Below, one piece after another: positions 18,970 to 27,669 of a DNA stretch of 64,000 nt (the first letter of the stretch is position 1; every line of letters starts with the position of its first letter). The position numbers were made by a program, and so were the translations under genes. The DNA lies in the NCBI RefSeq assembly GCF_019749295.1, contig NZ_JACWFG010000008.1, positions 186,001 through 250,000 of the forward strand, read 5' to 3'. The DNA comes from Neobacillus niacini (GTDB taxonomy: Bacteria; Bacillota; Bacilli; Bacillales; Cytobacillaceae). The notes below the pieces were generated by a model. It searched no databases, was not told the origin of the DNA, and saw only the letters and a list, made by a program, of their open reading frames with translations.

Positions 18970-19803
18970 ATGTTTGACTTCCATATGACGCGGCTGCACG
19001 AATTGACAGTTGTCCTATATGCCTTCAGTGTGTTGTTATATTTTTTCGATTTCATTCACCATAACCGGAAGGCAAACCGTATCGCCTTCTGGTTACTTGC
19101 GTTTGTATGGGTTTTACAAACGATTTTCTTAACTTCTTATATGTTAAAAACAGGGAGATTTCCGGCGCTAACAATCTTCGAGGGTTTATATTTTTATGCC
19201 TGGGTTTTAGTAACACTATCGCTAGGAATCAACCGATTGCTTAAGGTTGATTTCATCGTTTTCTTTACTAATATTCTTGGCTTTATCGTTATAGCGATTC
19301 ATACATTTGCTCCAGTTAAATATGATTCGCATGTCATAAGCAATCAGCTTATGTCCGAGCTTTTGCTTATACATATTACAATGGCGATTCTATCTTACGG
19401 GGCATTTTCTTTGTCCTTTGTCTTATCACTTCTTTATCTGATTCAATATGATTTGTTGAAAAGGAAAAAATGGGGTCCAAGACTTATGAGACTAGCAGAT
19501 TTAAGCAAGCTGGAGCGATCCTCTTATATTTTAGTAGTAATTGGGGTTCCAATGCTGTTATTAAGCTTAATCCTTGGGCTGCAGTGGGCCATTTTAAAGG
19601 TGCCGGGTATGCCTTGGTACGATATGAAAATAATTGGTTCATTTCTTTTGTTGACAGGCTACAGTATTTATTTGTACCTGCGTATCGTTAAAAATATGTC
19701 AGGCAGGCAATTAGCCCTTTGGAATGCCGGATCTTTTTTAGTTGTATTAATTAACTTCTTTCTTTTTGGTCAATTATCATCATTTCACTTTTGGTACTCA
19801 TAA
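18970..19803 (+). CDS. hemX: HemX, cytochrome c assembly (CcsA-like) membrane protein
   Basis: 277 residues from the ATG at 18970 with AAGAGGT ahead of it. About eight membrane helices fill the sequence, and conserved-type histidines occur in HxxxxVKYDSH (about 108-118) and at the C-terminal end. In B. subtilis HemX lowers HemA levels and so limits heme synthesis. Its position right after hemA, 13 bp from the stop, fits. The family resemblance is to the CcsA/ResC heme-handling proteins; whether it binds heme is not shown. Confidence 0.93.
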   Translation: MFDFHMTRLHELTVVLYAFSVLLYFFDFIHHNRKANRIAFWLLAFVWVLQTIFLTSYMLKTGRFPALTIFEGLYFYAWVLVTLSLGINRLLKVDFIVFFTNILGFIVIAIHTFAPVKYDSHVISNQLMSELLLIHITMAILSYGAFSLSFVLSLLYLIQYDLLKRKKWGPRLMRLADLSKLERSSYILVVIGVPMLLLSLILGLQWAILKVPGMPWYDMKIIGSFLLLTGYSIYLYLRIVKNMSGRQLALWNAGSFLVVLINFFLFGQLSSFHFWYS

Positions 19804-19818
19804 TAGTAGGAGGCAGTC

Positions 19819-20757
19819 ATGAGAAAAATTATCGTAGGTTCTAGACGCAGCAAATTAGCACTAACACAAACTAATTGGGTAATTGAACAGCTTAAGAAGC
19901 TCGGAGGACCTTTTGAATTTGAAGTAAAAGAAATTGTTACAAAAGGAGATAAAATCCTTGATGTTACTCTTTCAAAAGTAGGCGGAAAAGGTTTGTTTGT
20001 GAAGGAAATCGAACAAGCTATGATGGATAAAGAAATTGACATGGCTGTTCATAGTATGAAAGATATGCCGGCTGTCCTGCCAGAAGGTCTTACTATTGGC
20101 TGTATTCCTTTCCGTGAGGACCATCGTGATGCGTTGATATCAAGAGACCATGTTAAATTAAAAGATTTGAAGCCGGGAGCGATTATCGGCACTAGCAGTC
20201 TTCGCCGCAGCGCTCAGATCTTAGCACAGCGTCCTGATTTAGAGATTAAATGGATTCGAGGCAATGTTGATACAAGATTACAAAAGCTTAAAGATGAAGA
20301 ATATGATGCTATTATCCTTGCTGCAGCAGGACTTTCCCGTCTTGGCTGGGCAAAGGAAACAATAACAGAATTTATTGATGCGGATATTTGTGTTCCAGCC
20401 GTTGGCCAAGGGGCTTTATCCATCGAATGCCGTGAGGACGATAAGGAACTTCTTGAACTATTTGAAAAATTCACTTGTAAGAAAACGGAAAGAGCCGTTA
20501 GAGCTGAACGTGCTTTCCTTCAAAAAATGGAAGGCGGCTGCCAGGTGCCAATAGCTGGTTTTGCCCAAATAGCTGATAATGATGATATCATGCTTACAGT
20601 ATTAGTGGCTTCTCCTGAAGGTCAGGAAATCTTCAAAGAAGAACTAAGAGGAACCGACCCAGAGGAGCTTGGTATTCAAGCAGCTGACCTATTAATCGAA
20701 AAGGGAGCTAAGGACCTGATTGAGAAGGTTAAGCGGGAGCTCGAAGGTCAATGCTAA
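19819..20757 (+). CDS. hemC: Porphobilinogen deaminase (hydroxymethylbilane synthase)
   Basis: 312 residues. It polymerises four porphobilinogens to hydroxymethylbilane. [17 protein letters not shown] at the N-terminus, the SMKDMP block, [18 protein letters not shown] and the dipyrromethane-cofactor Cys241 in GGCQVPIAG are all present. AGGAGG lies before the ATG. The 3' end overlaps hemD by 7 bp. Confidence 0.98.
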   Translation: MRKIIVGSRRSKLALTQTNWVIEQLKKLGGPFEFEVKEIVTKGDKILDVTLSKVGGKGLFVKEIEQAMMDKEIDMAVHSMKDMPAVLPEGLTIGCIPFREDHRDALISRDHVKLKDLKPGAIIGTSSLRRSAQILAQRPDLEIKWIRGNVDTRLQKLKDEEYDAIILAAAGLSRLGWAKETITEFIDADICVPAVGQGALSIECREDDKELLELFEKFTCKKTERAVRAERAFLQKMEGGCQVPIAGFAQIADNDDIMLTVLVASPEGQEIFKEELRGTDPEELGIQAADLLIEKGAKDLIEKVKRELEGQC

Positions 20758-21524
20758 AACCATTAGGGTTGAAAGACAAAAAGGTCCTTGTTCCTCGCGG
20801 AGCTGGCCAGGCAAAATCCTTTTCACAACTTGTCGAAAAGTATGGAGGGATTTCAATCGAAATCCCTCTAATTGCATTTCGCCCTACTGAACTCACAAAA
20901 GAGCTGCAAAAGGCTATGAATGAGATTGATACATATGACTGGGTCATTTTTACAAGCAATGTCACTGTGGAAACATTCTTTTCTTTTTTTAAAAAAGAAG
21001 ATCATTCATTCTTTCCGAAAATTGCGGTAATCGGCAGAAAAACCGAAGAAGTACTAGAGGAAAGAGGATACAAAGCAGAGTTTGTACCGTCTGCCTATGT
21101 GACAGAGGTATTTACAGAGGAATTTCTGCCGCTTGTACCTAGTGGTTCAAAGGTGTTGATTCCTAAGGGGAATCTTGCGCGGGAGTATATTTCCACTTCT
21201 CTCAGTAATCATGGGGTAGTTGTCGATGAAATCGTTATTTATGAAACCTACATGCCAGAGGAGAGCACGGAGAAGCTGGCTAAAATGATTGCTGAGGATG
21301 AACTAGATATCTTGATGTTTACCAGCCCTTCCACGGTTACTCACTTTATGAGTGTGGTAAAAGAGCATAAACTTGAAAACCATCTTAACAGATGTGTCAT
21401 CAGCTGCATCGGACCAGTAACAGAAAAGAGATTACACGCATTTGGATTGCCAGTACATGTCTCTCCAAAAGAATACACAGTTAATGAGATGATTAAGAGC
21501 ACAATAGAATACTTAGAAAAATGA
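20751..21524 (+). CDS. hemD: Uroporphyrinogen-III synthase
   Basis: 257 residues. The enzyme closes and inverts ring D of hydroxymethylbilane. The family is poorly conserved, but the pattern is right: [10 protein letters not shown] at the start, [14 protein letters not shown], then [13 protein letters not shown] and [12 protein letters not shown], which line the active-site cleft between two alpha/beta domains. The start codon lies inside the hemC end. Unlike the tight hemA-X-C-D spacing, about 220 bp carrying a palindromic repeat separates it from hemB. Confidence 0.95.
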   Translation: MLKPLGLKDKKVLVPRGAGQAKSFSQLVEKYGGISIEIPLIAFRPTELTKELQKAMNEIDTYDWVIFTSNVTVETFFSFFKKEDHSFFPKIAVIGRKTEEVLEERGYKAEFVPSAYVTEVFTEEFLPLVPSGSKVLIPKGNLAREYISTSLSNHGVVVDEIVIYETYMPEESTEKLAKMIAEDELDILMFTSPSTVTHFMSVVKEHKLENHLNRCVISCIGPVTEKRLHAFGLPVHVSPKEYTVNEMIKSTIEYLEK

Positions 21525-21535
21525 TAATTTAATTG

Positions 21536-21716
21536 GGCTGTGTTAAAGTTTGAAATTTTTGGCACTCTGTTGATTGGAACGGAAGGCACGAAGACTCCTG
21601 CGGGAGGACGGGTCCGGGGAGACCCCACAGGCGCTTCAGCGCCGAGGAGGCTCCCCGGACCGCCCGCGGAAAGCGAAGTGCCTGGAGTGGAAATCAACAG
21701 ACTACTTTGAACAGCC
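21536..21716. repeat. GC-rich long imperfect palindrome between hemD and hemB
   Basis: About 180 bp that folds back on itself: outer GGCTGT...ACAGCC, then TCTGTTGATT/AATCAACAGA (perfect 10 bp, 21566-21575 and 21692-21701), GGCAC/GTGCC, and a central GGCGCTTCAGCGCC hairpin. The inner approx. 125 bp recurs at 49867-50030 with a different outer stem. Its placement inside the hem operon means it is probably transcribed. It carries no ORF or transposase. Confidence 0.85.
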
Positions 21717-21743
21717 TAAATAACAATTTGGGGGTAAATATAA

Positions 21744-22724
21744 ATGGAACTTCAATTTTCACGTCATCGCCGATTACGTTCAAGTGTTAACATGCGTGCA
21801 CTTGTCCGAGAAAACCACCTAAGACCAGATGATTTCATCTATCCATTATTTATTTATGAAGGCGAAAACATTCGCAGAGAAGTATCGTCCATGCCAGGTG
21901 TTTTCCAAGTATCAATGGATAATTTAAAAGCTGAAATGGATGATATCGTGGCACACGGCATCAAATCTGTTTTATTATTTGGAATTCCAGCAACGAAGGA
22001 TGAGTGTGGTACACAGGCATTCCATGACCACGGCATTATTCAGGTTGCCACACGTTACATAAAAGAACATTACCCAGAAATGATTGTGGTTGCGGATACT
22101 TGCTTATGTGAGTACACAAGCCACGGCCATTGCGGAATGGTGGAAGGCGATAAAATCCTAAATGACCCTTCTCTAGAATTACTTGTAAAAACAGCCATCG
22201 CTCAAGCTGAAGCTGGTGCTGATATCATCGCTCCATCGAATATGATGGACGGCTTCGTAACAGCGATCCGTGCTGGATTAGATGAAGCTGGCTTTACAGA
22301 AATTCCAATTATGTCTTATGCAGTAAAATACGCTTCAGCCTTTTACGGACCTTTCCGTGAGGCAGCAGAAGGCGCACCGCAGTTCGGTGATCGTAAAACC
22401 TATCAAATGGATCCTGCGAACCGTATGGAAGCATTCAGAGAAGCAGAATCTGATGTGGCAGAAGGTGCGGATTTCTTAATCGTAAAACCGGGTATGCCTT
22501 ACCTAGATATAATCCGTGATGTTAAAAATAACTTTAACCTTCCTGTTGTTGCGTATAATGTCAGTGGTGAATATTCAATGATTAAGGCAGCTGCAGCAAA
22601 CGGCTGGATTGACGAAAAACAAACCGTTATGGAAATGCTAATTGCATTCAAACGTGCAGGTGCAGACCTGATTATCACGTATGCTGCTAAAGATGCATGC
22701 CGCTGGTTGAAGGAAGATCAATAA
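21744..22724 (+). CDS. hemB: Delta-aminolevulinic acid dehydratase (porphobilinogen synthase)
   Basis: 326 residues. It condenses two 5-aminolevulinate molecules to porphobilinogen. The two active-site lysines are Lys195 ([16 protein letters not shown]) and Lys248 ([10 protein letters not shown], the Schiff-base Lys). The metal-binding segment reads [14 protein letters not shown], with three cysteines, indicating the zinc type. The ribosome site is a G-rich TTGGGGGT. hemL follows 26 bp downstream. Confidence 0.98.
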   Translation: MELQFSRHRRLRSSVNMRALVRENHLRPDDFIYPLFIYEGENIRREVSSMPGVFQVSMDNLKAEMDDIVAHGIKSVLLFGIPATKDECGTQAFHDHGIIQVATRYIKEHYPEMIVVADTCLCEYTSHGHCGMVEGDKILNDPSLELLVKTAIAQAEAGADIIAPSNMMDGFVTAIRAGLDEAGFTEIPIMSYAVKYASAFYGPFREAAEGAPQFGDRKTYQMDPANRMEAFREAESDVAEGADFLIVKPGMPYLDIIRDVKNNFNLPVVAYNVSGEYSMIKAAAANGWIDEKQTVMEMLIAFKRAGADLIITYAAKDACRWLKEDQ

Positions 22725-22750
22725 CTACAACTCGAAAAGAGGAACTCATA

Positions 22751-24037
22751 ATGCGCTCATATACAAAATCAGTAGAAGCATTTAAAGAAGCTCAAACCAT
22801 GCTGCCTGGCGGCGTGAATAGCCCGGTGCGTGCGTTTAAATCTGTAAATATGGATCCGATTTTCATGGAAAGAGGAAAAGGGTCAAAAGTCTATGATATC
22901 GATGGCAATGAATATATCGATTACGTATTATCTTGGGGACCGCTAATCCTTGGACATACAAACGATCGTGTGGTTGAAGGAATTAAAAAGGTGGCGGAGC
23001 TTGGTACAAGCTTTGGCGCACCAACATTGATGGAAAATGAACTGGCTAAGCTTGTGATTGAACGTGTACCATCAATCGAAGTGGTAAGGATGGTATCTTC
23101 CGGAACAGAAGCGACCATGAGTGCACTTCGCTTAGCACGCGGATATACTGGACGTAATAAGATTTTGAAATTTGAAGGCTGCTATCATGGACATGGTGAT
23201 TCACTATTGATTAAAGCCGGCTCTGGTGTCGCTACACTGGGATTGCCAGACAGCCCTGGTGTTCCTGAAGGAGTGGCGAAGAACACGATTACAGTGGCGT
23301 ACAATGACCTTGAAGGCGTAAAATACGCGTTCGAACAGTTCGGAGATGATATTGCTTGTATTATCGTTGAACCCGTTGCAGGGAATATGGGTCTTGTACC
23401 GCCTCTTCCTGGATTCTTAGAAGGTCTTCGTGAGATTACAACTGAAAATGGCGCATTGTTGATTTTTGATGAAGTAATGACAGGCTTCCGTGTTGGCTAT
23501 AATTGTGCACAAGGCCATTTCAATATCCTGCCTGATATCACATGTCTTGGTAAGGTAATCGGCGGCGGGCTGCCAGTAGGCGCTTACGGCGGTAAAGCAG
23601 AAATCATGCGCCAAATCGCTCCTGCAGGACCAATCTATCAAGCAGGAACACTTTCAGGAAATCCGCTTGCAATGACCGCTGGTTATGAGACCTTAAGTCA
23701 ATTAACACCAGAACATTACGAAGAGTTCAAACGCAAAGGCGATTTACTCGAAAAAGGAATTAAAGCAGCGGCAGAAAAGTATGACATTCCCGTTACCTTT
23801 AACCGTGCTGGTTCCATGATTGGATTCTTCTTCACCAATGAAGAGGTTATTAACTATGAAACAGCAAAATCCTCTAACCTAGAATATTTTGCTGCTTACT
23901 ATCGTGAAATGGCTGAGCAAGGAGTATTCCTGCCGCCATCTCAATTCGAAGGATTGTTCTTATCAACAGAACACACCGATGAAGATATCGAAAAAACAAT
24001 CAAAGCAGCAGAAATTGCTTTCTCAAAACTAAAATAA
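22751..24037 (+). CDS. hemL: Glutamate-1-semialdehyde 2,1-aminomutase
   Basis: 428 residues from the ATG at 22751, which follows AAAGAGGAACTC; the in-frame upstream extension overlaps hemB and is not family-like. This PLP enzyme turns glutamate-1-semialdehyde into 5-aminolevulinate. [12 protein letters not shown] near the N-terminus, [15 protein letters not shown], and the PLP Lys268 in [16 protein letters not shown] are class-III aminotransferase signatures. It closes the hem operon, and a terminator follows the stop codon. Confidence 0.98.
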   Translation: MRSYTKSVEAFKEAQTMLPGGVNSPVRAFKSVNMDPIFMERGKGSKVYDIDGNEYIDYVLSWGPLILGHTNDRVVEGIKKVAELGTSFGAPTLMENELAKLVIERVPSIEVVRMVSSGTEATMSALRLARGYTGRNKILKFEGCYHGHGDSLLIKAGSGVATLGLPDSPGVPEGVAKNTITVAYNDLEGVKYAFEQFGDDIACIIVEPVAGNMGLVPPLPGFLEGLREITTENGALLIFDEVMTGFRVGYNCAQGHFNILPDITCLGKVIGGGLPVGAYGGKAEIMRQIAPAGPIYQAGTLSGNPLAMTAGYETLSQLTPEHYEEFKRKGDLLEKGIKAAAEKYDIPVTFNRAGSMIGFFFTNEEVINYETAKSSNLEYFAAYYREMAEQGVFLPPSQFEGLFLSTEHTDEDIEKTIKAAEIAFSKLK

Positions 24038-24047
24038 TACCTTTTTA

Positions 24048-24078
24048 GACACTTATCAACCTGATGAGTGTCTTTTAT
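24048..24078 (+). terminator. Intrinsic terminator after hemL
   Basis: 11-bp stem GACACTTATCA/TGATGAGTGTC (one T:G) with a 3-nt loop, then TTTTATTTTG. Confidence 0.85.
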
Positions 24079-24090
24079 TTTGAAATACAT

Positions 24091-24620
24091 AAGCATGGAG
24101 TGACGAGAGATGAAAATAGAATGGGTTTCGGTCAATGCAGGTGGTCTGGAGTGACCGAAGCATAGAGCTAGAAAGAGTTTCGGTTAATGCAAGTGGTCTG
24201 GAGTGACCGAATCATAGAAAGAGAATGGGTTTCGGTCAATGCAGGTGGTCTGGAGTGACCGAAACATAGAACTAGGAAGAGTTTCGGTCAATGGAAGTGG
24301 TCTGGAGTGACCGAAACTTAGAACTAGGAAGAGTTTCGGTCAATGGAAGTGGTCTGGAGTGACCGAAAGATGAAAAGAGAAAGGTTTCGGTCAATGCAGG
24401 TAGTCTGGAGTGACCGAAGCATGGAAAGAGAAAGGGTTTCGGTCAATGCAAGCGGTCTGGAGTGACCGAAGCAAAGAACTAGAAGGGGTTTCGGTCAATG
24501 CAAGCGGTCTGGAGTGACCGAAGCATCGAAAGAGAAAGGGTTTCGGTCAATGCAAGCCGTCTGGAGTGACTCAAGCATGGAAGGAGAAAGCCTTTCGGTC
24601 AATGTAAGTGGTCTCTCGTA
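24091..24620 (-). repeat. 52-bp tandem repeat array 3 (inverted orientation)
   Basis: TGGAGTGAC starts at 24096, 24147, 24199, 24251, 24303, 24355, 24406, 24458, 24510 and 24562, with a decayed copy near 24614; the steps are 52 bp apart from two of 51. Read on the minus strand, each unit begins GGTCACTCCAGAC and has TTGACC 17 nt after GGTCA, aligning with arrays 1 and 2. Most units hold an 8-bp inverted repeat TTCGGTCA/TGACCGAA. Units differ by single bases, so they are tandem duplicates under drift, not CRISPR. The array fills most of the 690-bp hemL-spoVID gap. Confidence 0.95.
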
Positions 24621-24726
24621 AACTTTTTCGCATAAGAAGGCTTTTTTATCATAATTATTTGCCTTTGTTCATATTGTGTAAGTGACATAGTGATTTTACG
24701 TAAAGGAAACGAAAGGAGGAGTCGCT

Positions 24727-25854
24727 TTGTCTCAGGAGAATCAATCGTGCCTGCGATTTTCCTTGGAGGAGTCTTTGTGGTTTAGAAAGGGACAGGAAGT
24801 AACTGAACTTGTGTCGATTTCTCTAGACCCGGATATTACCATCCAGGAAAATGATCAATATGTAACCATCCGAGGTTCGCTGGAATTAACAGGCGAATAT
24901 AGAAATGATGTTGAAAGTGCAGTGGAAGAGGAAGAAAATGTACCAAACCAAAAGTACGTAGAAAGAGTGGAAGCCCAGGAGGAAGGGCTTTGTGAATTTT
25001 CACATCGTTTTCCTGTTGATATTACCATTCCAAACAATCGAATTCAGAGCATTTATGATATCGATGTCCTTGTGGAGTCCTTTGATTACTCCTTTCCGGA
25101 GCGCAGCTGCCTAAAGCTATCAGCTGAACTAACGATCAGCGGGCTGTATGATTCAACTCAGCAAGAAGAAGAGGTGGTTGAGCAGGAGGAAGAGTTTGAG
25201 GTGCTCCATCGCTACCAGGTAGAAGTACCAAGAGCGGAAGAGCCAGAAGAGGAAGAACAAGAAGAGAACCAATTTGAAGATACTTTCTTGTTTGAGGCTG
25301 AAGCTAGAAAGCAGCCAGAAGAGGAAAAGGTGGAGGCATTCCCGAAATTCCCAACCTTTACGTATGAAGAACCTGAAGAAATCGAAGAGCCTGAGGAAGA
25401 GCCTCAGATACCTGTTGTATTCGAGCATGCAAGAAGTGAAGCAAGTGAGCCTGTTGAAGAAATAGAGGAAGTCGTCGAGGAAGCACCAGCACCGGCACCA
25501 GCACCGGCACCAGCGCCGCCAGCTGCGGAAGAAGTGGAAGAAGCTGAGGACGTGAAGGAACCTGTTTTTGAGGAAAGTTCTTCGTCACCAGAGGCACCGC
25601 CGAAACAAGCAAAGAAGAAGTCATCTAAAAAGAAGAGTATGACACTCACGGAGTTCTTTGCACGTAAGGAAGACAGCTCTGATCAAGCCAGATTAAAAGT
25701 TTGTATTGTTCAAAAGGACGATACGCTCGATAGTCTTGCTGATCGGTATGACGTGTCTGTCCCTAATCTTTTACGTTATAACAATCTTGAGCTCAATCAA
25801 GATGTATATGAGGGCCAAGTATTATATGTGCCTGTTGCATTTGCAAAAAAATAA
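24727..25854 (+). CDS. spoVID: Spore coat morphogenetic protein SpoVID
   Basis: 375 residues from a TTG start behind a near-perfect AAAGGAGG. The N-terminal 140 residues form the beta-rich SpoVID domain (LRFSLEESLWFRKGQEV). The middle is very acidic (Glu/Pro rich, about 145-290) with a PAPAPAPAP run near 253-263. A basic patch (about 295-305) and a C-terminal LysM domain (about 325-372, VQKDDTLDSLADRYDVSV) follow. SpoVID with SafA directs coat layers to encase the forespore. Expression should be mother-cell specific (sigma E in B. subtilis), but no certain promoter is seen. ysxE follows, as in B. subtilis. Confidence 0.93.
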   Translation: MSQENQSCLRFSLEESLWFRKGQEVTELVSISLDPDITIQENDQYVTIRGSLELTGEYRNDVESAVEEEENVPNQKYVERVEAQEEGLCEFSHRFPVDITIPNNRIQSIYDIDVLVESFDYSFPERSCLKLSAELTISGLYDSTQQEEEVVEQEEEFEVLHRYQVEVPRAEEPEEEEQEENQFEDTFLFEAEARKQPEEEKVEAFPKFPTFTYEEPEEIEEPEEEPQIPVVFEHARSEASEPVEEIEEVVEEAPAPAPAPAPAPPAAEEVEEAEDVKEPVFEESSSSPEAPPKQAKKKSSKKKSMTLTEFFARKEDSSDQARLKVCIVQKDDTLDSLADRYDVSVPNLLRYNNLELNQDVYEGQVLYVPVAFAKK

Positions 25855-25868
25855 TGATCAAAAAAAGG

Positions 25869-25902
25869 TGAGCGGGTTTCCATAACCTGCTCACATCCTT
25901 TT
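25869..25902 (+). terminator. Hairpin after spoVID, possible weak terminator
   Basis: 11-bp stem GTGAGCGGGTT/AACCTGCTCAC (one G:T) with a 5-nt loop, then ATCCTTTT; the T run is imperfect, so read-through into ysxE is likely. Confidence 0.55.
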
Positions 25903-25938
25903 AAGGACTTTCCATGAGTGAAAGGCAGTTGACTGTTG

Positions 25939-26976
25939 ATGAGTGATGCGAACTTGCTGGGACCACTGCTACCGATATTAAATAACTATCAGGTACAGCC
26001 ATATTTCGTTGAGGAACACGGCAATATAAAAAAAATCTATTCCAATAAAGGGACATTTGCCTTGAAAAAAATTGTTCCGACTACTGGAACAGATTTTATT
26101 CGTCATGTTCATCTTCTGTATCAAAAGGGCTTCAATCGCATTGTGCCCATTTATCCTACCATGGACGGAAGATACGCCGTCCTCCATGATAAAGCACTCT
26201 ATTACTTAATGCCTTGGATGTCGAATGAAGTTAAGGAAGACCGGACTCATAAACACCAGCAATTATTTCGTGAATTGGCGAGGCTTCACACATTATCTGC
26301 CAAAGACATCTCTGTGAATAAAGACGAACGAACAGAGCATTATGAGAAAACCATCCAGCTCCTTGACAAGAATCAAGAATTTCTGGACGGATTTATTGAT
26401 GAATGTGAAAAAAAGACCTATATGTCTCCTTTTGAGCTTGTATTCTGCTTGTACTATAACGAAATAAGTCAGGCACTTCGTTTTTCAAAAACAAAATTTG
26501 AAGAGTGGTATGAAAAAACAAAGGATGCAGAAAAAGCAAGAATGGTGATTACCCATGGGAAATTATCCTCTGAACATTTTCTTTATGATGATAAGGGGTA
26601 CGGATATTTTATAAACTTTGAAAATGCCCGTTATGGCTCACCGATACATGATTTATTGCCATACCTTTCACGTTCCTTTAATACACAGCCAAAACGTAAT
26701 GATGAAGCTCTTGATTGGGTGAACCATTACTTTAAATTCTTTCCTTTTAAAAGTGATGAAAAGCTTCTTTTCTATAGTTACCTAGCCTATCCTATTCCAA
26801 TCATCCAGGTGGTCGAACGGTATTATAAAAAAGAACAGCCAAAGAATGAGCTGAAATTTGTGCGGATGCTACAGCGCAAATACTGGCACTTGAAGAATTC
26901 CGAATATGTTGTGATGAGAATGACTGAAATGGATGAACGAGAAAGACAGGCAAAAGAAGGAGCCCAGCAGCAGTAA
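25939..26976 (+). CDS. ysxE: Spore coat protein YsxE (CotS-like kinase fold)
   Basis: 345 residues from the ATG at 25939 (a TTG codon directly before is the alternative). The protein resembles the CotS/CotI/YutH family with an aminoglycoside-phosphotransferase-like fold. A lysine-bearing strand (GTFALKKIV) lies near residue 40. A catalytic-loop-like THGKLSSEHFLYDDKGYGYFINFENA replaces the usual HGDLH..N......IDF, so the Asp of the loop and of the DFG-like motif are substituted and kinase activity is doubtful. It is expected in the spore coat, made with SpoVID. Confidence 0.88.
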   Translation: MSDANLLGPLLPILNNYQVQPYFVEEHGNIKKIYSNKGTFALKKIVPTTGTDFIRHVHLLYQKGFNRIVPIYPTMDGRYAVLHDKALYYLMPWMSNEVKEDRTHKHQQLFRELARLHTLSAKDISVNKDERTEHYEKTIQLLDKNQEFLDGFIDECEKKTYMSPFELVFCLYYNEISQALRFSKTKFEEWYEKTKDAEKARMVITHGKLSSEHFLYDDKGYGYFINFENARYGSPIHDLLPYLSRSFNTQPKRNDEALDWVNHYFKFFPFKSDEKLLFYSYLAYPIPIIQVVERYYKKEQPKNELKFVRMLQRKYWHLKNSEYVVMRMTEMDERERQAKEGAQQQ

Positions 26977-26994
26977 AAGATGCTAAATGGGCTC

Positions 26995-27192
26995 TTAAAC
27001 AATCTCAAAATAGATTGATACGGCTATCGCAACAAAAATGCTTAATAACAAAACATCAAAGACGGTAGGTATAAACAATGTTCGGATTAATTGAAAGATC
27101 GTAAACGGCAAAATCAACTGCTCGCATGCTCTCCTAACGGTTCGATACCAGGGAGTGTAAGAGTATTTGGTGATGAATTTCCTCTTCTTCAT
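26995..27192 (-). CDS. Small membrane protein of unknown function (65 aa)
   Basis: Read from the ATG at 27192, with a very strong GGAGGGGAAGG binding site 5-10 nt ahead; a TTG within that site is rejected as start. The N-terminal 30 residues are basic and aromatic (MKKRKFITKYSYTPWYRTVRR). The rest is hydrophobic, with one or two membrane segments (about 28-45 and 47-64). I do not recognise a family. It is convergent with ysxE (19 bp apart) and divergent from the valS leader. The good ribosome site and protein-like composition support a real gene. Confidence 0.6.
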   Translation of the reverse strand: MKKRKFITKYSYTPWYRTVRRACEQLILPFTIFQLIRTLFIPTVFDVLLLSIFVAIAVSIYFEIV

Positions 27193-27263
27193 AACAACCT
27201 TCCCCTCCAAAAACCTATTTCTTTTATGTATATTCTATCTACATAGGTAATTCTCCTAATTCC

Positions 27264-27292
27264 TTAACGTTTTTTTCAAAATGGTATATAAT
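27264..27292 (+). promoter_or_regulatory. Sigma-A promoter of valS leader
   Basis: TTAACG, a 17-nt spacer and TATAAT, about 60 bp before the first recognisable T-box element. Confidence 0.6.
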
Positions 27293-27354
27293 ATAAAAAA
27301 ATTGGCTATCATTATTGACGTCGAGAACACTTTTTGGGTAGTATATACAATATA

Positions 27355-27616
27355 ATTAAAAACACATAGGCACAGACAGGGAAGAGTACGATGTTCACCT
27401 GCTAAAAGAGAGGGAGCCATTAGCTGAAAGGTTCCTAAGCAGACACTCGGAAGGTCGCCCTTGAGCTTCTTTAGCGAATGGATTTTCACATCCTACTAGT
27501 TAAAGACGGATCAAATCCGTTATCTATTTAAGCGCCAATCAATTTCTTTTGATTGGAAAAAAGGTGGTACCGCGAAGCAAACTCCATTCGTCCTTTTATG
27601 ACGAATGGGGTTTTTT
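27355..27616 (+). promoter_or_regulatory. T-box leader (tRNA-Val responsive) of valS
   Basis: AGGGAAGAGTACG opens Stem I. The conserved T-box AAGGTGGTACCGCG is at 27561-27574. The terminator helix CTCCATTCGTC/GACGAATGGGG with TTTTTT is at 27582-27616. Uncharged tRNA pairs with the TGGT in the T-box and favours the antiterminator. A valine GTC that fits the specifier position is found at 27454-27456 (GGAAGGTCGCCC). The identity is secure from the T-box sequence; the specifier assignment is my reading. Confidence 0.93.
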
Positions 27617-27669
27617 GTATGTCTAAGTTTTTCTTAAAAGACAGAAGTAGAAATAAAGGAGATGGTCAA

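Noticed and set aside
21536..21716. Insertion sequence between hemD and hemB
   Set aside because: It is long, palindromic and repeated, but has no transposase or ORF and no visible target duplication.
5295..24620. CRISPR arrays at the three 52-bp repeat regions
   Set aside because: The units are tandem copies along their full length; the segments between cores are similar to each other, not unique spacers, and no cas genes are nearby.
27553..27669. N-terminal extension of valS
   Set aside because: It runs through the T-box antiterminator and terminator, which are RNA control elements.
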